From NCBI GenBank assembly GCA_002405835.1, contig DHMO01000063.1, forward strand, positions 1-64,000: a DNA stretch of 64,000 nt, read 5' to 3'. A model generated the notes under the pieces. The model worked only from the letters and a program-made list of their open reading frames with translations, was not told the origin of the DNA and made no database searches. The translations under genes and the position numbers were made by a program. Numbering within the stretch: the stretch's first letter is position 1; each line of letters opens with the position of its first letter. Source of the stretch: Lentisphaeria bacterium UBA4640. GTDB taxonomy: Bacteria; Verrucomicrobiota; Lentisphaeria; Victivallales; UBA1829. Positions 34,880-43,483 of the stretch are shown piece after piece.

Positions 34880-35785
34880 ATGAACGACAAATTCAAAGGT
34901 TTGATTTACGGAGCGGTCGCCGCCGCAACCTACGGCATGAATCCGCTGTTCGCCCTGCCCCTCTACAAAGAAGGTCTCACCGCCGATTCCGTCCTCTTCT
35001 ACCGCTATGCGCTCGCAGTCGCCATGCTCGGAATCACAATGCTCATACGGAAAATTCCGTTCGCCGTCAGCGGGAAAATGCTGCTCCTGCTCCTCGGCGG
35101 GGGACTGCTGACCGGATTGTCTTCGCTCTTTCTGTTTCTCTCCTACAACTACATGGGCGCGGGAATCGCATCGACCATTCTGTTCGTCTATCCCGTCATG
35201 GTCGCCGTGATTATGGCGGTCTGTTTCCATGAAAAAGTAACTCCGGTGACAATCTTCAGCATCGTGCTTGCCCTCGCTGGAATCGCCCTGCTCTACAAGG
35301 GCGAGGACGGCGCGACGCTGAGCACGAAGGGTATCATCTTTGTTCTGCTCTCCGCCCTCACCTACGCAATCTACATGGTCGCCGTGAAACAGACAAAGCT
35401 CCGCGAAGTTCCCGGAATGCCGCTGACCTTCTATGTGCTTCTGTTCGGAGTCCCGATCTTCTTCCTCCGTCTCCGCTGCGGAATCGATCTGCAAATGGTT
35501 CCGTCATGGTTCGGACTCGGGAACGTCATCATGATCGCGCTCCTGCCGACCTTCCTTTCGTTCCTGTTTGTCGCACTTGCCGTGCGATACGTCGGTCCGA
35601 CGCCGACAGCGATTCTCGGTGCGCTGGAACCGGCGACGGCGGTCTTTTTCAGCGTTCTTCTCTTCGGAGAACCGCTGACGCTCCGTCTGTGTATCGGCAT
35701 TCTGCTGATTATCTCCGCAGTGACGCTGATCATTCTCGGCAAGCCGCTCGCCGAACGGCTTGCCAAGTGGAAACTCGTCCGTTAA
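34880..35785 (+). CDS. DMT/EamA family transporter
   Basis: 301 residues, almost entirely hydrophobic, with about ten membrane helices in two repeats of the EamA type. The first repeat starts GLIYGAVAAATYGMNPLF; the second starts GIIFVLLSALTYAIYMVAV and contains GALEPATAVFFSVLLFGE, the usual EamA ending motif. These inner-membrane proteins move small metabolites such as amino acids or nucleotide sugars. An AAAGGAA ribosome site precedes the ATG. It has its own promoter 22 bp upstream, so it may be separate from the peptide cassette, although the direction and 45-bp spacing leave read-through possible. It converges on the GH36 gene with a 4-bp overlap. The substrate is unknown. Confidence 0.88.
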   Translation: MNDKFKGLIYGAVAAATYGMNPLFALPLYKEGLTADSVLFYRYALAVAMLGITMLIRKIPFAVSGKMLLLLLGGGLLTGLSSLFLFLSYNYMGAGIASTILFVYPVMVAVIMAVCFHEKVTPVTIFSIVLALAGIALLYKGEDGATLSTKGIIFVLLSALTYAIYMVAVKQTKLREVPGMPLTFYVLLFGVPIFFLRLRCGIDLQMVPSWFGLGNVIMIALLPTFLSFLFVALAVRYVGPTPTAILGALEPATAVFFSVLLFGEPLTLRLCIGILLIISAVTLIILGKPLAERLAKWKLVR

Positions 35786-37899
35786 ACTTTCGTGACGACC
35801 GCAAGCCCGCTGAAGTCCGTCAGGCCGCTCACAAAGAGTCTGCCGTCCCGGATTTCAACTACAACGGATTCGGGCTTGTACACCGCCTCCAAAGCCCCGA
35901 TGCACGGGAGTTCAACGGAGGCCGGGACATTTCCGAACGCGTGAATCACATAAAGTCCGCCATTCTCCGCCGTGCGCGAAACCACCTGCCAGCCGACCGG
36001 CTGTTCGTAAGATTCGCTCTGCAGGCAGCGCGTAATCCGCAGAGAACCGCGATCTACAAACGGGCGCACATGCTTCTGATAGAACCGGACTCCCTCCCGG
36101 ACAACCGCAAAGTTTTCTTCCGTCAGCTTCGAGGGCTCGCCCGAAAGACAGAGTCTCCCCAGGAAACCGGAAGCCAGCAGATAGCAGAGGTATTCCGGCG
36201 TGTGATAGTCACGCAGTGTCGCCCAGATCTGGTTCCGCGACATGGGAATCTGCAGAACAGTATTCGCGCCGATCAGCGGAATGCCGAGCGACTCGTGCGC
36301 ATCCGAGAAGCTCGCCATATTCCCGACAGCCATCCAGTCTGAACTCAAGCGGTGTCCGCCCGAAGCGCAGAGTTCCAGAACCAGTTCGGGAAACTGTTCT
36401 TTCAGATGGCGGAAATAGGCACGGACGCTCTCCGCATATTCCGCTGTTGCATACGCGGGCGAACCGTTCACGGTATCCGCACGCTTGAACGACGAGTTGT
36501 AATCCATCTTGATGTAACCGATTCCGTACTCGCGGACGACCTTGCACATGCTGCGGTCCATGTACTCCCACACCTCCGGCTTGCGGAAGTCGAGGATGCA
36601 GCGTCCGGTCGCCAGAACAGGTTCGCCGCCGAGCGTGAGCATATACTCCGGATGCTCGCGGAAGAGCGCGGAATCTCTCCGGCAATGCTCAATTTCAAAC
36701 CAGAGCCCGGGGATCATTCCGGCGCGGCGGATGGATTCGATGAACGTGCCGAAACCGCCGGGATAACATTCCGTCCGGATTGAATCCCAGTCTCCGAGCT
36801 TGGTGAACCAGCCGTCATCAAGCACAAAATAGCGCAAGCCGAGTCCCTTGACACGCTCAATTTCAGCATTCAGCTTTTCCGGATAAGGACTGCACCACGT
36901 CGTGCAGAATTCATTGAAGAGAACCGGATAATCCTTCTCCGCCTCCGGATGCGTTTCCGCAAGTTCCAGCGGACGCTCCGTCAGACGCTGCATGGCGTCT
37001 TCCACGCTGCCGCGCACGCAGGTGACGGCGCACGGCATGGAGCGGAAGGTCTCCCCGGCTTCCACCCGGCGGTTCCAGCCGCAGAATTCATCATCCGGAC
37101 AGCCGCCGGAAATATTCAGAAAATCGCTTCTGCGGAAGAGTTCAATCTGCCACGGTCCGAGCGCGCCGGCCTGAGCCGCCCAGACAACCCCGAACTCCGT
37201 ATCCTCAAATGCAATCGAGGGGAAGAACTCCTTGACAACCTTTGTGCTGTTCTGTCCGAAGCGGAGATTCCGCGCCGCAAAATGGCTCCAGGAAGCCTCC
37301 AGTCCGAGCGATTCCGCAGACTGCACATCCGGCCGTCCCTCCGCGCTCCAGAACGAGCGGAAGCGGTGAATCCGGTACTTGCCGTTCCCCTCGTCCCGCT
37401 GAAACGGCGAAAGAAGCCCGAGATTGAAACTTTCGATCAGCTCGAGCGTCACCGCTTTTGCGGAACCGTTCCGGAATTCCGCGTGAACTTCAAAGAAATG
37501 ACCGTTTTCCGAAACGGTCAGAACATGCGTCAGTTCGAGTCCGTCTTCCGAACGGAGAAGCGTGCGGATTTCGTTCCCCGAGCGGGTCTGTCCCGCAAAC
37601 TTCAGCGTCTGCATAATTTCCTGCGCTTTGAGTGAACAGCAGTCGCCGCTCCCGCCTGTCGTGTTGTCACGGAGCTTGATGCTGAGAAGCGGCTCCAGAG
37701 AGATGGAATTCATTTTGCTTCCGCGCGCACTTGTATAAGCTCTCGCCGCCGGACGGTCGTTGAGCAGCCCCTGATGCGGCGGAATCATCGCGCGCATCGC
37801 AGTGGGGACGATCAGGAAACCGATGGTCTCGCCGTTCCGGAGATAAACAGCGGTCATATCGCCGCACGGGATTTCTGAAATGAGTTCAAACGGGTACAT
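35782..37899 (-). CDS. Alpha-galactosidase (GH36)
   Basis: 705 residues, no signal peptide, cytoplasmic. It hydrolyses terminal alpha-1,6-galactosides such as melibiose or raffinose family sugars or galactomannan side chains. An N-terminal beta-sandwich of about 320 residues precedes the barrel. The barrel has FNEFCTTWCSPYPEKL, YFVLDDGWF, the nucleophile Asp466 in YIKMDYN and the acid/base Asp533 in SDAHES. LCASGGHR is also typical of GH36. Length is normal for the long GH36 subgroup. AAAGGAA 8 nt before the ATG sets the start. A candidate promoter lies at 37936-37962. The nearby beta-mannosidase would complement it on galactomannan, but it is 28 kb away and not in one operon. Confidence 0.93.
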   Translation of the reverse strand: MYPFELISEIPCGDMTAVYLRNGETIGFLIVPTAMRAMIPPHQGLLNDRPAARAYTSARGSKMNSISLEPLLSIKLRDNTTGGSGDCCSLKAQEIMQTLKFAGQTRSGNEIRTLLRSEDGLELTHVLTVSENGHFFEVHAEFRNGSAKAVTLELIESFNLGLLSPFQRDEGNGKYRIHRFRSFWSAEGRPDVQSAESLGLEASWSHFAARNLRFGQNSTKVVKEFFPSIAFEDTEFGVVWAAQAGALGPWQIELFRRSDFLNISGGCPDDEFCGWNRRVEAGETFRSMPCAVTCVRGSVEDAMQRLTERPLELAETHPEAEKDYPVLFNEFCTTWCSPYPEKLNAEIERVKGLGLRYFVLDDGWFTKLGDWDSIRTECYPGGFGTFIESIRRAGMIPGLWFEIEHCRRDSALFREHPEYMLTLGGEPVLATGRCILDFRKPEVWEYMDRSMCKVVREYGIGYIKMDYNSSFKRADTVNGSPAYATAEYAESVRAYFRHLKEQFPELVLELCASGGHRLSSDWMAVGNMASFSDAHESLGIPLIGANTVLQIPMSRNQIWATLRDYHTPEYLCYLLASGFLGRLCLSGEPSKLTEENFAVVREGVRFYQKHVRPFVDRGSLRITRCLQSESYEQPVGWQVVSRTAENGGLYVIHAFGNVPASVELPCIGALEAVYKPESVVVEIRDGRLFVSGLTDFSGLAVVTKV

Positions 37900-37935
37900 G
37901 GCATATTCCTTTTTTTAAATGAAAAACATTCTGGA

Positions 37936-37962
37936 ACTATACACCGAAAACGGGAAAATCAA
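37936..37962 (-). promoter_or_regulatory. Possible promoter for the GH36 gene
   Basis: On the minus strand TTGATT (37962-37957) and TATAGT (37941-37936) preceded by TG, with a short 15-bp spacer. Confidence 0.4.
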
Positions 37963-38064
37963 ATGTCTGCTTCTCCGAAAAACATATCCGTTTCTACAAA
38001 AATTGCAGAATTTTCCGGTTGACACGGAAACGGGAGAAAGAAACCAGCCGAAAAGGAGGAATTT

Positions 38065-38499
38065 ATGGCAGCCGAACCAAGCGGTTACAGCATCACGGTC
38101 ACCTGCACACAGGATCCGGAAATCGTATTCAACTGCAAAGCAAAAAAACGCCCGGGCATCCGCCTCGTTTCAAAAATCGACGTTACGACCGACCGTTCCC
38201 GTTCCGCAAAGGAATTCGAACCCGGCGGACTCGTCGAAATCACCGACGGTCAGCTCACCGTCCCCGACGATCCCGAACTGGAAGCGCGGATTCTCGCTAT
38301 CATCGGCAAAAAAGGAACCGTCGTTTTCCGGGGCGCCACCACAAAACGGGAAGTGAAATACACAAACGCATGGTTCGCCTCCTACACGCCCGAAGAGGCC
38401 GCGCTCGACAGCACCCAGCCAACCGCGGTTATCACCATTCAGTCCGCCGGCGGCGCCTCCGCCCTTCCCTCCGTTGAAAACTCGGGAGCGCAGGCATGA
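38065..38499 (+). CDS. Phage tail tube-like protein (orphan cassette)
   Basis: 144 residues with a strong AGGAGG ribosome site 6 nt upstream. The order of segments matches siphophage tail tube proteins: IRLVSKIDVTTDRSRS, then KEFEPGGLVEITDGQLTV, DDPELEARILAII, a GTVVFRG strand, and NAWFASYTPEEAALDSTQPT leading into AVITIQSAGG. In phages the protein polymerises into the tail tube. The C-terminal 15 residues are low-complexity. It is followed by two further genes with 4-nt overlaps that match the tail chaperone and tape-measure slots. No capsid, portal, terminase, lysis or integrase gene is nearby. The identity rests on pattern memory of the family; structure prediction would settle it. Confidence 0.6.
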   Translation: MAAEPSGYSITVTCTQDPEIVFNCKAKKRPGIRLVSKIDVTTDRSRSAKEFEPGGLVEITDGQLTVPDDPELEARILAIIGKKGTVVFRGATTKREVKYTNAWFASYTPEEAALDSTQPTAVITIQSAGGASALPSVENSGAQA

Positions 38500-38861
38500 A
38501 TTTCAGCACAAAAGAGGAACTCACCCGGCGCCCGTCCCTCCAAACACATACGCTGCATCTGCGCTCCGGACACAATCTGAAAGTGACCGCGCTCCTTCCG
38601 GAAATCCGTGCGCGCTTTCCGCAAATCGGGACATGGGAAAAACTCGTTCTTGCGCTTCAGCACGGCGTAGTTGAACCGCGGCTTTCCGCAAAAGATGCAA
38701 CAGCTTTTCTCAACGCCTTCCCTCTTGATGCCGCCGCAGCGGGAAAAAAGATTCTGGAACTTTCATCGGAATACGACCGTCCCCGAGTTTCCGGCGGAAC
38801 GGAATCGGAACACTTTCTTGCCGCGCTCGAAGGAATCGCGGGTCTGCGGGGTGAACGATGA
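38496..38861 (+). CDS. Tail assembly chaperone-like small protein
   Basis: 121 residues, start overlapping the upstream stop by 4 nt (ATGA). It has a short N-terminal beta segment (LHLRSGHNLKVTALLPEIRA) then helices, VVEPRLSAKDATAFLNAFP and KKILELSSEYDR. This resembles the gpG-like chaperones that sit between tail tube and tape measure genes, in which a V-DPxLs segment is followed by xxLxxxIxxLSG. No slippery sequence for a gpG-gpGT frameshift was seen. It is soluble and lacks signal or membrane segments. Identification depends mostly on the gene order tube-chaperone-tape, and is tentative. Confidence 0.5.
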   Translation: MNFSTKEELTRRPSLQTHTLHLRSGHNLKVTALLPEIRARFPQIGTWEKLVLALQHGVVEPRLSAKDATAFLNAFPLDAAAAGKKILELSSEYDRPRVSGGTESEHFLAALEGIAGLRGER

Positions 38862-39157
38862 GCGAATTCGCATCTCTCACTCTGGAGCTCGATACAACTC
38901 CGTTCGAAGAGGCGCTGCAGGAGTGTGAAAACGCGGTGAACGGACTCGACGCCTCCGGTTCCGCCGATGTTTCAGGAAATGGCAGAAGCGAAGCCGATAT
39001 CACAGCCGCCGTTCAGAACGCGCTCAGCTCCGCCGGGCTTCCCGCAATCACGGCAACCCTGAACACGGTCAGTGAACAGCTCTCGGAGATTTCCTCCGCG
39101 CTGAACCGAATCGCAAGCGAAAAAACGGTGCGTTTCGAGCTCGTTTCCGCCGTATGA
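38858..39157 (+). CDS. Mini tape-measure-like helical protein
   Basis: 99 residues, start overlapping the upstream stop by 4 nt. The N-terminus (LTLELDTTPFEEALQECENA) resembles tape measure starts, in which a short strand and DTSxFxxAL lead into a coiled coil. A Gly/Ser linker follows, then a heptad-like helix (LNTVSEQLSEISSALNRIA) and a short C-terminal strand. Real tape measures are hundreds to over a thousand residues long, so this would be an extremely short or truncated one, or another tail-tip component. The cassette ends with a strong terminator shared with the convergent secA operon. The function is not known. Confidence 0.45.
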   Translation: MSEFASLTLELDTTPFEEALQECENAVNGLDASGSADVSGNGRSEADITAAVQNALSSAGLPAITATLNTVSEQLSEISSALNRIASEKTVRFELVSAV

Positions 39158-39185
39158 GGAGCAGCCGCGCTCCGGACAGAAAGAA

Positions 39186-39232
39186 ACCGCCCCGGAACTT
39201 CCAGCAAGGGAGTTCCGGGGCGGTCCGTTTTT
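39186..39232 (+). terminator. Strong, probably bidirectional terminator
   Basis: Perfect 14-bp stem ACCGCCCCGGAACT (39186-39199) with AGTTCCGGGGCGGT (39211-39224), 11-nt loop, then CCGTTTTT. It lies between the converging tail-like cassette and secA; on the minus strand the stem is followed by a T-rich stretch. Confidence 0.9.
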
Positions 39233-39252
39233 AATGTGCGGAATGTAAATCT

Positions 39253-42216
39253 TTATTTTCCGCAGCAGTTTTTGAACTTTTTGCCGGAGCCGCAGGGACA
39301 CGGCTCATTGCGTCCGACCTTCGGAGTTTCACGGTGGAACGTGATCTGAATGTCGCGCGTCTCCTGATCCTCCTCCGGATTCTCCGGATCGGCGGAAATG
39401 TCTTCCACCGGACCGAGACCGCCGGAAACAAGGTTCTGCGGAAGGTTCGCGAACAGCTGTTCAAATGCGGCAAGACTCGTTGCGGAACGGAACATGTTCG
39501 AGAGAATCTCCTGGTCGATCGACTGGATCAGTTCATCGAACATCTTGAAGGCCTCCTGCTTGTATTCAACCAGCGGGTCCTTCTGCGCATAGGCGCGGAG
39601 ACCGATTCCGGCGCGGAGCTGATCCATCGCGCGGAGGTGTTCCTGCCAGAGACGGTCGATCGCGTCGAGAATGATGTGGCGTTCGAGCCACTTCAGACCT
39701 TCCGGATCCTCGTAAGTCTCTTTGACCTTGTACATCTCGGTGATGCGGTCGACAATCGCCTTCTTGATCGCCTCGACGTCCGGCGTCTTGTCAGCCTTGA
39801 AGAAGAAGATATCGTCGTTGAATCCAATCGGGAATGTGGTGTTGAGCCAGCCGAGCAGATTGCCGCGGCTGATCGTCTCTTTCGACTCGGAGTCGCAGAG
39901 ACTGACAGCAACCTGGATGCGGCGCTCCACCTCGTCTTCGACGGTATCGAAGATGAAGTCGCGCGATGAATCGTTCAGCAGAATTTCCTTGCGGATTCCG
40001 TAAATGACTTCACGCTGTTTGTTCATGACGTCGTCATATTCGAGCGTGCGTTTGCGGATGGAGAAGTAGTGCTGCTCCACGCGGCGCTGTGCGGTTTCGA
40101 TAGACTTGTTGAGCCACGGATGCTGAAGCTCTTCGCCCTCTTCCAGTCCGAAACGCTCCATGATCTTCACGATGCGGTCGGAACCGAAGATACGCATGAG
40201 ATTGTCTTCCAGCGAAACATAGAAGCGGGAGGCGCCGGGATCGCCCTGACGCGCGCTTCGTCCGCGGAGCTGGCGGTCGATTCGGCGGGAATCGTGACGC
40301 GAACTGCCGATCACATAAAGTCCGCCGAGTTCCGCAACGCCGGGAGCGAGCTTGATGTCGGTGCCTCGTCCAGCCATGTTTGTTGCGACGGTCACCGCGA
40401 ATTTTTCGCCCGCGCGCGCCACAATTTCCGATTCGCGCGCATGGTTCTTCGCATTCAGCACATTGTGCGGAATGTTGCGCATTTTAAGCATGCGGCTGAG
40501 AACTTCGGAGTCTTCCACCGAAATCGTGCCGAGCAGAACCGGCTGACCCGTCTTGTAATGCGCCTCAACCTCTTTGAGAATGGCGTTGAATTTCTCACGT
40601 TTGGTCTTGTAGACACAGTCATTGTAATCCACGCGGCGGCACGGCTTGTTGGTCGGAATGACCATGACGTCGAGCTTGTAGATCTGATGAAATTCGCTCG
40701 CTTCCGTTTCTGCGGTACCGGTCATGCCGGCGAGCTTTTCGTAGAGACGGAAGTAGTTCTGAATGGTAATTGTCGCGAAAGTCTGCGTCTCTTCCTCAAT
40801 CGTGACATTTTCCTTCGCTTCAAGCGCCTGATGGAGCCCTTCGCTGAAGCGGCGTCCGGGAAGGATTCGTCCGGTGTGCTCGTCGACGATGAGGACTTTA
40901 CCGTCCTGAACCACATAATGCACGTCTTTTTCATAGAGGCAGTATGCGCGGAGAAGCTGGGAAATATCGTGGAGTTTTTCGCTCTTGAGTGCGAACTGCT
41001 CCTGGAATTCCTGTTTCTTCTGAATTTTTTCCGCATCGGAGAGAGCGGAATCGACGTCAATGTCATGCAGGGATTCGAGGAGGTCGGGCAGGACGAACGC
41101 GTTCGGATCGTCGCCGGAAATCAGCGAGCGTCCTTTTTCCGTGAGATCCGCCTCGTGGTTGCGCTCTTCCATGGAGAAGAAGAGATCGCCCTGGATTTCC
41201 TGGAGAAGACCGCGGTTCTGTTCGCTGCGCGCCATGAGTTCCGCCTTTTCCACGCGCTTGAGAATCTCGGGATCTTCAAGGACGCGGAGCAGTTTTTTGT
41301 GCTGCGGCATACCCATTTTGACCTGAAGCAGCTTGGTGATCGCCTCTTCCTGCTGTTCATCGGTGGAGTTCTCGTTGTCGAGCACAGTCTTCGCTTCCTG
41401 AACGAGGCGGGCGCAGAGCAGATTCTGACGGTTGTAGAGATCCGCGATGGCGGGTTTGAGAGTATCGAACTGGTGCGTGGAGTTCGCAACGGGACCGGAA
41501 ATGATCAGCGGTGTTCTGGCTTCGTCGATGAGGATGGAGTCGACTTCGTCGATGATGGCGAAGTAGTGGTCGCGCTGAACAAGCTGTTCCTTGCTGGAAG
41601 CCATGCCCATGTCGCGCAGGTAGTCAAAACCGAATTCGCTGTTGGTTCCGTAAGTGATGTCGCAGGCGTACTGCGCGCGGCGTTCCTCCGGGTTCATCTC
41701 GTTCTGAATACAGCCGACCGTAAGACCGAGGAACTTGTAGACGAGTCCCATCCACTCGGAGTCGCGCTTGGCGAGGTAGTCGTTGACCGTGACGAGCTGG
41801 CAGTTTTTGCCGGTAAGGGCGTTGAGGTAAAGCGGCATGGTTGCGACGAGGGTTTTGCCTTCACCGGTCGCCATTTCCGCGATTTTCTTTTTGTGGAGCG
41901 CGATACCGCCGATGATCTGGACATTGAACGGAACCATGTCCCATGTGAGTTCATGGTCGCAGACAACCGCGGTGGTTCCGCAGAGGCGGCGGCAGGCGTT
42001 CTTGACGGTAGCGAAAGCCTCGCAGAGAATGTCATCAAGAGTTTCGCCCTTGGCAAGGCGGTCCTTGAACTCCTGCGTTTTCGCTTTGAGCTGATCATCG
42101 GTCAGCTTCTGATACTCTTCTTCGAGCTTGTTGATGCGGTTGACGAGCGGCATCATGCGCTTGACGTCGCGGGCGGACTTGCTGCCGAAAATCGCTTTCA
42201 GAATATTGGTAAGCAT
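39253..42216 (-). CDS. secA: Preprotein translocase ATPase SecA
   Basis: 987 residues. SecA drives Sec-dependent export through SecYEG by ATP hydrolysis. The DEAD-type motor has the P-loop MATGEGKT (Lys121), VNDYLAKRDSEWM, FDYLRDMG, the DEVDSILIDEARTPLIISGP region and TVATNMAGRGTDIKL. The helical scaffold and two-helix finger follow. The C-terminus ends with the SEC-C zinc motif (NEPCPCGSGKKFKNCCGK), which binds SecB or ribosomes. Length is slightly above the usual 850-900 because of extra residues in the N-terminal motor (around 235-380), as often seen in PVC bacteria. It is the last gene of the unit zinc-ribbon gene-pyrE-secA, 15 nt after pyrE. Confidence 0.97.
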   Translation of the reverse strand: MLTNILKAIFGSKSARDVKRMMPLVNRINKLEEEYQKLTDDQLKAKTQEFKDRLAKGETLDDILCEAFATVKNACRRLCGTTAVVCDHELTWDMVPFNVQIIGGIALHKKKIAEMATGEGKTLVATMPLYLNALTGKNCQLVTVNDYLAKRDSEWMGLVYKFLGLTVGCIQNEMNPEERRAQYACDITYGTNSEFGFDYLRDMGMASSKEQLVQRDHYFAIIDEVDSILIDEARTPLIISGPVANSTHQFDTLKPAIADLYNRQNLLCARLVQEAKTVLDNENSTDEQQEEAITKLLQVKMGMPQHKKLLRVLEDPEILKRVEKAELMARSEQNRGLLQEIQGDLFFSMEERNHEADLTEKGRSLISGDDPNAFVLPDLLESLHDIDVDSALSDAEKIQKKQEFQEQFALKSEKLHDISQLLRAYCLYEKDVHYVVQDGKVLIVDEHTGRILPGRRFSEGLHQALEAKENVTIEEETQTFATITIQNYFRLYEKLAGMTGTAETEASEFHQIYKLDVMVIPTNKPCRRVDYNDCVYKTKREKFNAILKEVEAHYKTGQPVLLGTISVEDSEVLSRMLKMRNIPHNVLNAKNHARESEIVARAGEKFAVTVATNMAGRGTDIKLAPGVAELGGLYVIGSSRHDSRRIDRQLRGRSARQGDPGASRFYVSLEDNLMRIFGSDRIVKIMERFGLEEGEELQHPWLNKSIETAQRRVEQHYFSIRKRTLEYDDVMNKQREVIYGIRKEILLNDSSRDFIFDTVEDEVERRIQVAVSLCDSESKETISRGNLLGWLNTTFPIGFNDDIFFFKADKTPDVEAIKKAIVDRITEMYKVKETYEDPEGLKWLERHIILDAIDRLWQEHLRAMDQLRAGIGLRAYAQKDPLVEYKQEAFKMFDELIQSIDQEILSNMFRSATSLAAFEQLFANLPQNLVSGGLGPVEDISADPENPEEDQETRDIQITFHRETPKVGRNEPCPCGSGKKFKNCCGK

Positions 42217-42231
42217 AGATTACGTTCTTTC

Positions 42232-42825
42232 TCAGGCTTTGGCGCCCGCACCGGAACCGGGGGTCGAGAGCGGGATATTGTCTTTGCAGAGCGGACATTC
42301 TTCCGGAAGATAGGTCGGGAGACTGAGCTGGAGCAGGCTGAACAGCGGAACTCCGAAATCGGCCTTGCCGCCGCTGCGGTCGGTGATGATGGAAACCGCA
42401 ACCGGAATGCCGCCGTGCTTCTTCACAAGCTCAATGGTCTGCTTGACGCGTCCGCCTTCGGTCACAACGTCTTCCGCGACAATCACGCGCTCGCCGGGCT
42501 TGATCGAAAAGCCGCGTTTGAGAACGAGTTCATCGTTGACTTTGTCAGCGAAGATGGATTTGAGTTTAAGCGCCCGGGCAACTTCCTGACCGACGAAGAG
42601 ACCTCCGACGGCGGGAGAGATAACTGTATCCGCCTGAATTCCCTGTTCCGTCATGCGGCGTGCGAGTTCAGAGCAGAGACGTTCGCCGCGTGCGGGATCG
42701 ACGAACACGAGGGCGCACTGGAAGAAGCGGTTGCTGTGCTTGCCGCTGCGAAGTTTGAAGTGACCTGTGAGCAGAGCTCCGGCGTCCTGAAGTTCCTTGA
42801 CGATTTGTTCCTGAGTCATAGCCAT
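42232..42825 (-). CDS. pyrE: Orotate phosphoribosyltransferase
   Basis: 197 residues. It converts orotate and PRPP to orotidine monophosphate in pyrimidine synthesis. LLTGHFKLRSGKHSNRFFQC is the N-terminal substrate region, VISPAVGGLFVGQEVA follows, and VIVAEDVVTEGG (residues 114-125) is the PRPP-binding loop. A tail of about 20 residues with Cys pair ECPLCKD is less usual. AAGGA sits about 9 nt before the ATG. It lies between a zinc-ribbon gene and secA with short gaps (15 nt on each side), so all three are probably co-transcribed. No other pyr genes and no pyrimidine attenuator are seen. Confidence 0.93.
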   Translation of the reverse strand: MAMTQEQIVKELQDAGALLTGHFKLRSGKHSNRFFQCALVFVDPARGERLCSELARRMTEQGIQADTVISPAVGGLFVGQEVARALKLKSIFADKVNDELVLKRGFSIKPGERVIVAEDVVTEGGRVKQTIELVKKHGGIPVAVSIITDRSGGKADFGVPLFSLLQLSLPTYLPEECPLCKDNIPLSTPGSGAGAKA

Positions 42826-42840
42826 TTTATCAGAGTCCTT

Positions 42841-43221
42841 TCATCTGAATGTATCGGAAGAGGTCGGTTCAATGCGGAGATGGAAATCAATTTTCTTATC
42901 TCCGACATTCAACGAAATCATGGTATTGAGACGTGTGAGCAGAAGCGCGTACGGAATCTTGACCTCTCCGCCCGGAACGGCGACAGCAACGCAGCAGTCA
43001 CCGAGAATCGGCTCCGCATGACGCAGAGCGAGCACGAGGTCATGGAGTTTCATCAGTTTTCCGCGCAGATCCGCATCGAACTGATAGGGCTTGTGACATT
43101 TCGGACACAGAGTCTGAAAATCTTCTTTTGCAACATCTGTCAAATCGAACTTGACGACTGCATCGCAGCCGGGTTCCGCGCAGACAAAATCGAGTTGAGC
43201 CTTGCTCTTTTCCATTTTCAT
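42841..43221 (-). CDS. Zinc-ribbon protein of unknown function
   Basis: 126 residues from ATG 43221; a second ATG at 43215 is an alternative, and AGGGG lies 13 nt upstream of the first. The N-terminal third has two cysteine pairs (VCAEPGCDAVVKF and TLCPKCHKPY), the layout of a zinc ribbon. FDADLRGKLMKLHDLVLALR is a helix, followed by beta-strands (GGEVKIPYALLLTRL) and the end KKIDFHLRIEP. No enzyme motif is visible. It is first in the minus-strand unit with pyrE and secA. A role in transcription, translation or protein binding is possible, but nothing in the sequence decides this. Confidence 0.75.
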   Translation of the reverse strand: MKMEKSKAQLDFVCAEPGCDAVVKFDLTDVAKEDFQTLCPKCHKPYQFDADLRGKLMKLHDLVLALRHAEPILGDCCVAVAVPGGEVKIPYALLLTRLNTMISLNVGDKKIDFHLRIEPTSSDTFR

Positions 43222-43411
43222 GATAGGTACAATTCCCCTGTTATTTTTATATTCAAGAATGGAATATAGCATAGATTTCCACAGAATAAAGCGGGAAACG
43301 AAAAAAAAACGAAAAAAAACGTTTTCTCAAATATTCTCCATAACTTTGCACGAAAACGGGAAGTTCATGCGCTCTGATCGAACCAATTCGGAGTTTTCTT
43401 CCCCGCTCTTA

Positions 43412-43440
43412 TTGACAAACGGATATTAAAATGCTATATT
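43412..43440 (+). promoter_or_regulatory. Promoter for the HNH-repeat-like gene
   Basis: TTGACA (43412-43417) and TATATT (43435-43440), 17 bp apart: a near-consensus sigma70 promoter 43 bp before the ATG. Confidence 0.75.
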
Positions 43441-43483
43441 ACCGTCTGCAACAATAATTTTACCTTTGGAGAACCTACTGCCC

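Noticed and set aside
38065..39157. Prophage
   Set aside because: Only three small tail-like genes; no integrase, capsid, terminase, lysis genes or attachment repeats.
40069..43269. 1066-codon plus-strand open frame opposite secA and pyrE
   Set aside because: SecA and PyrE are unmistakable on the minus strand; the opposite frame has no domain pattern.
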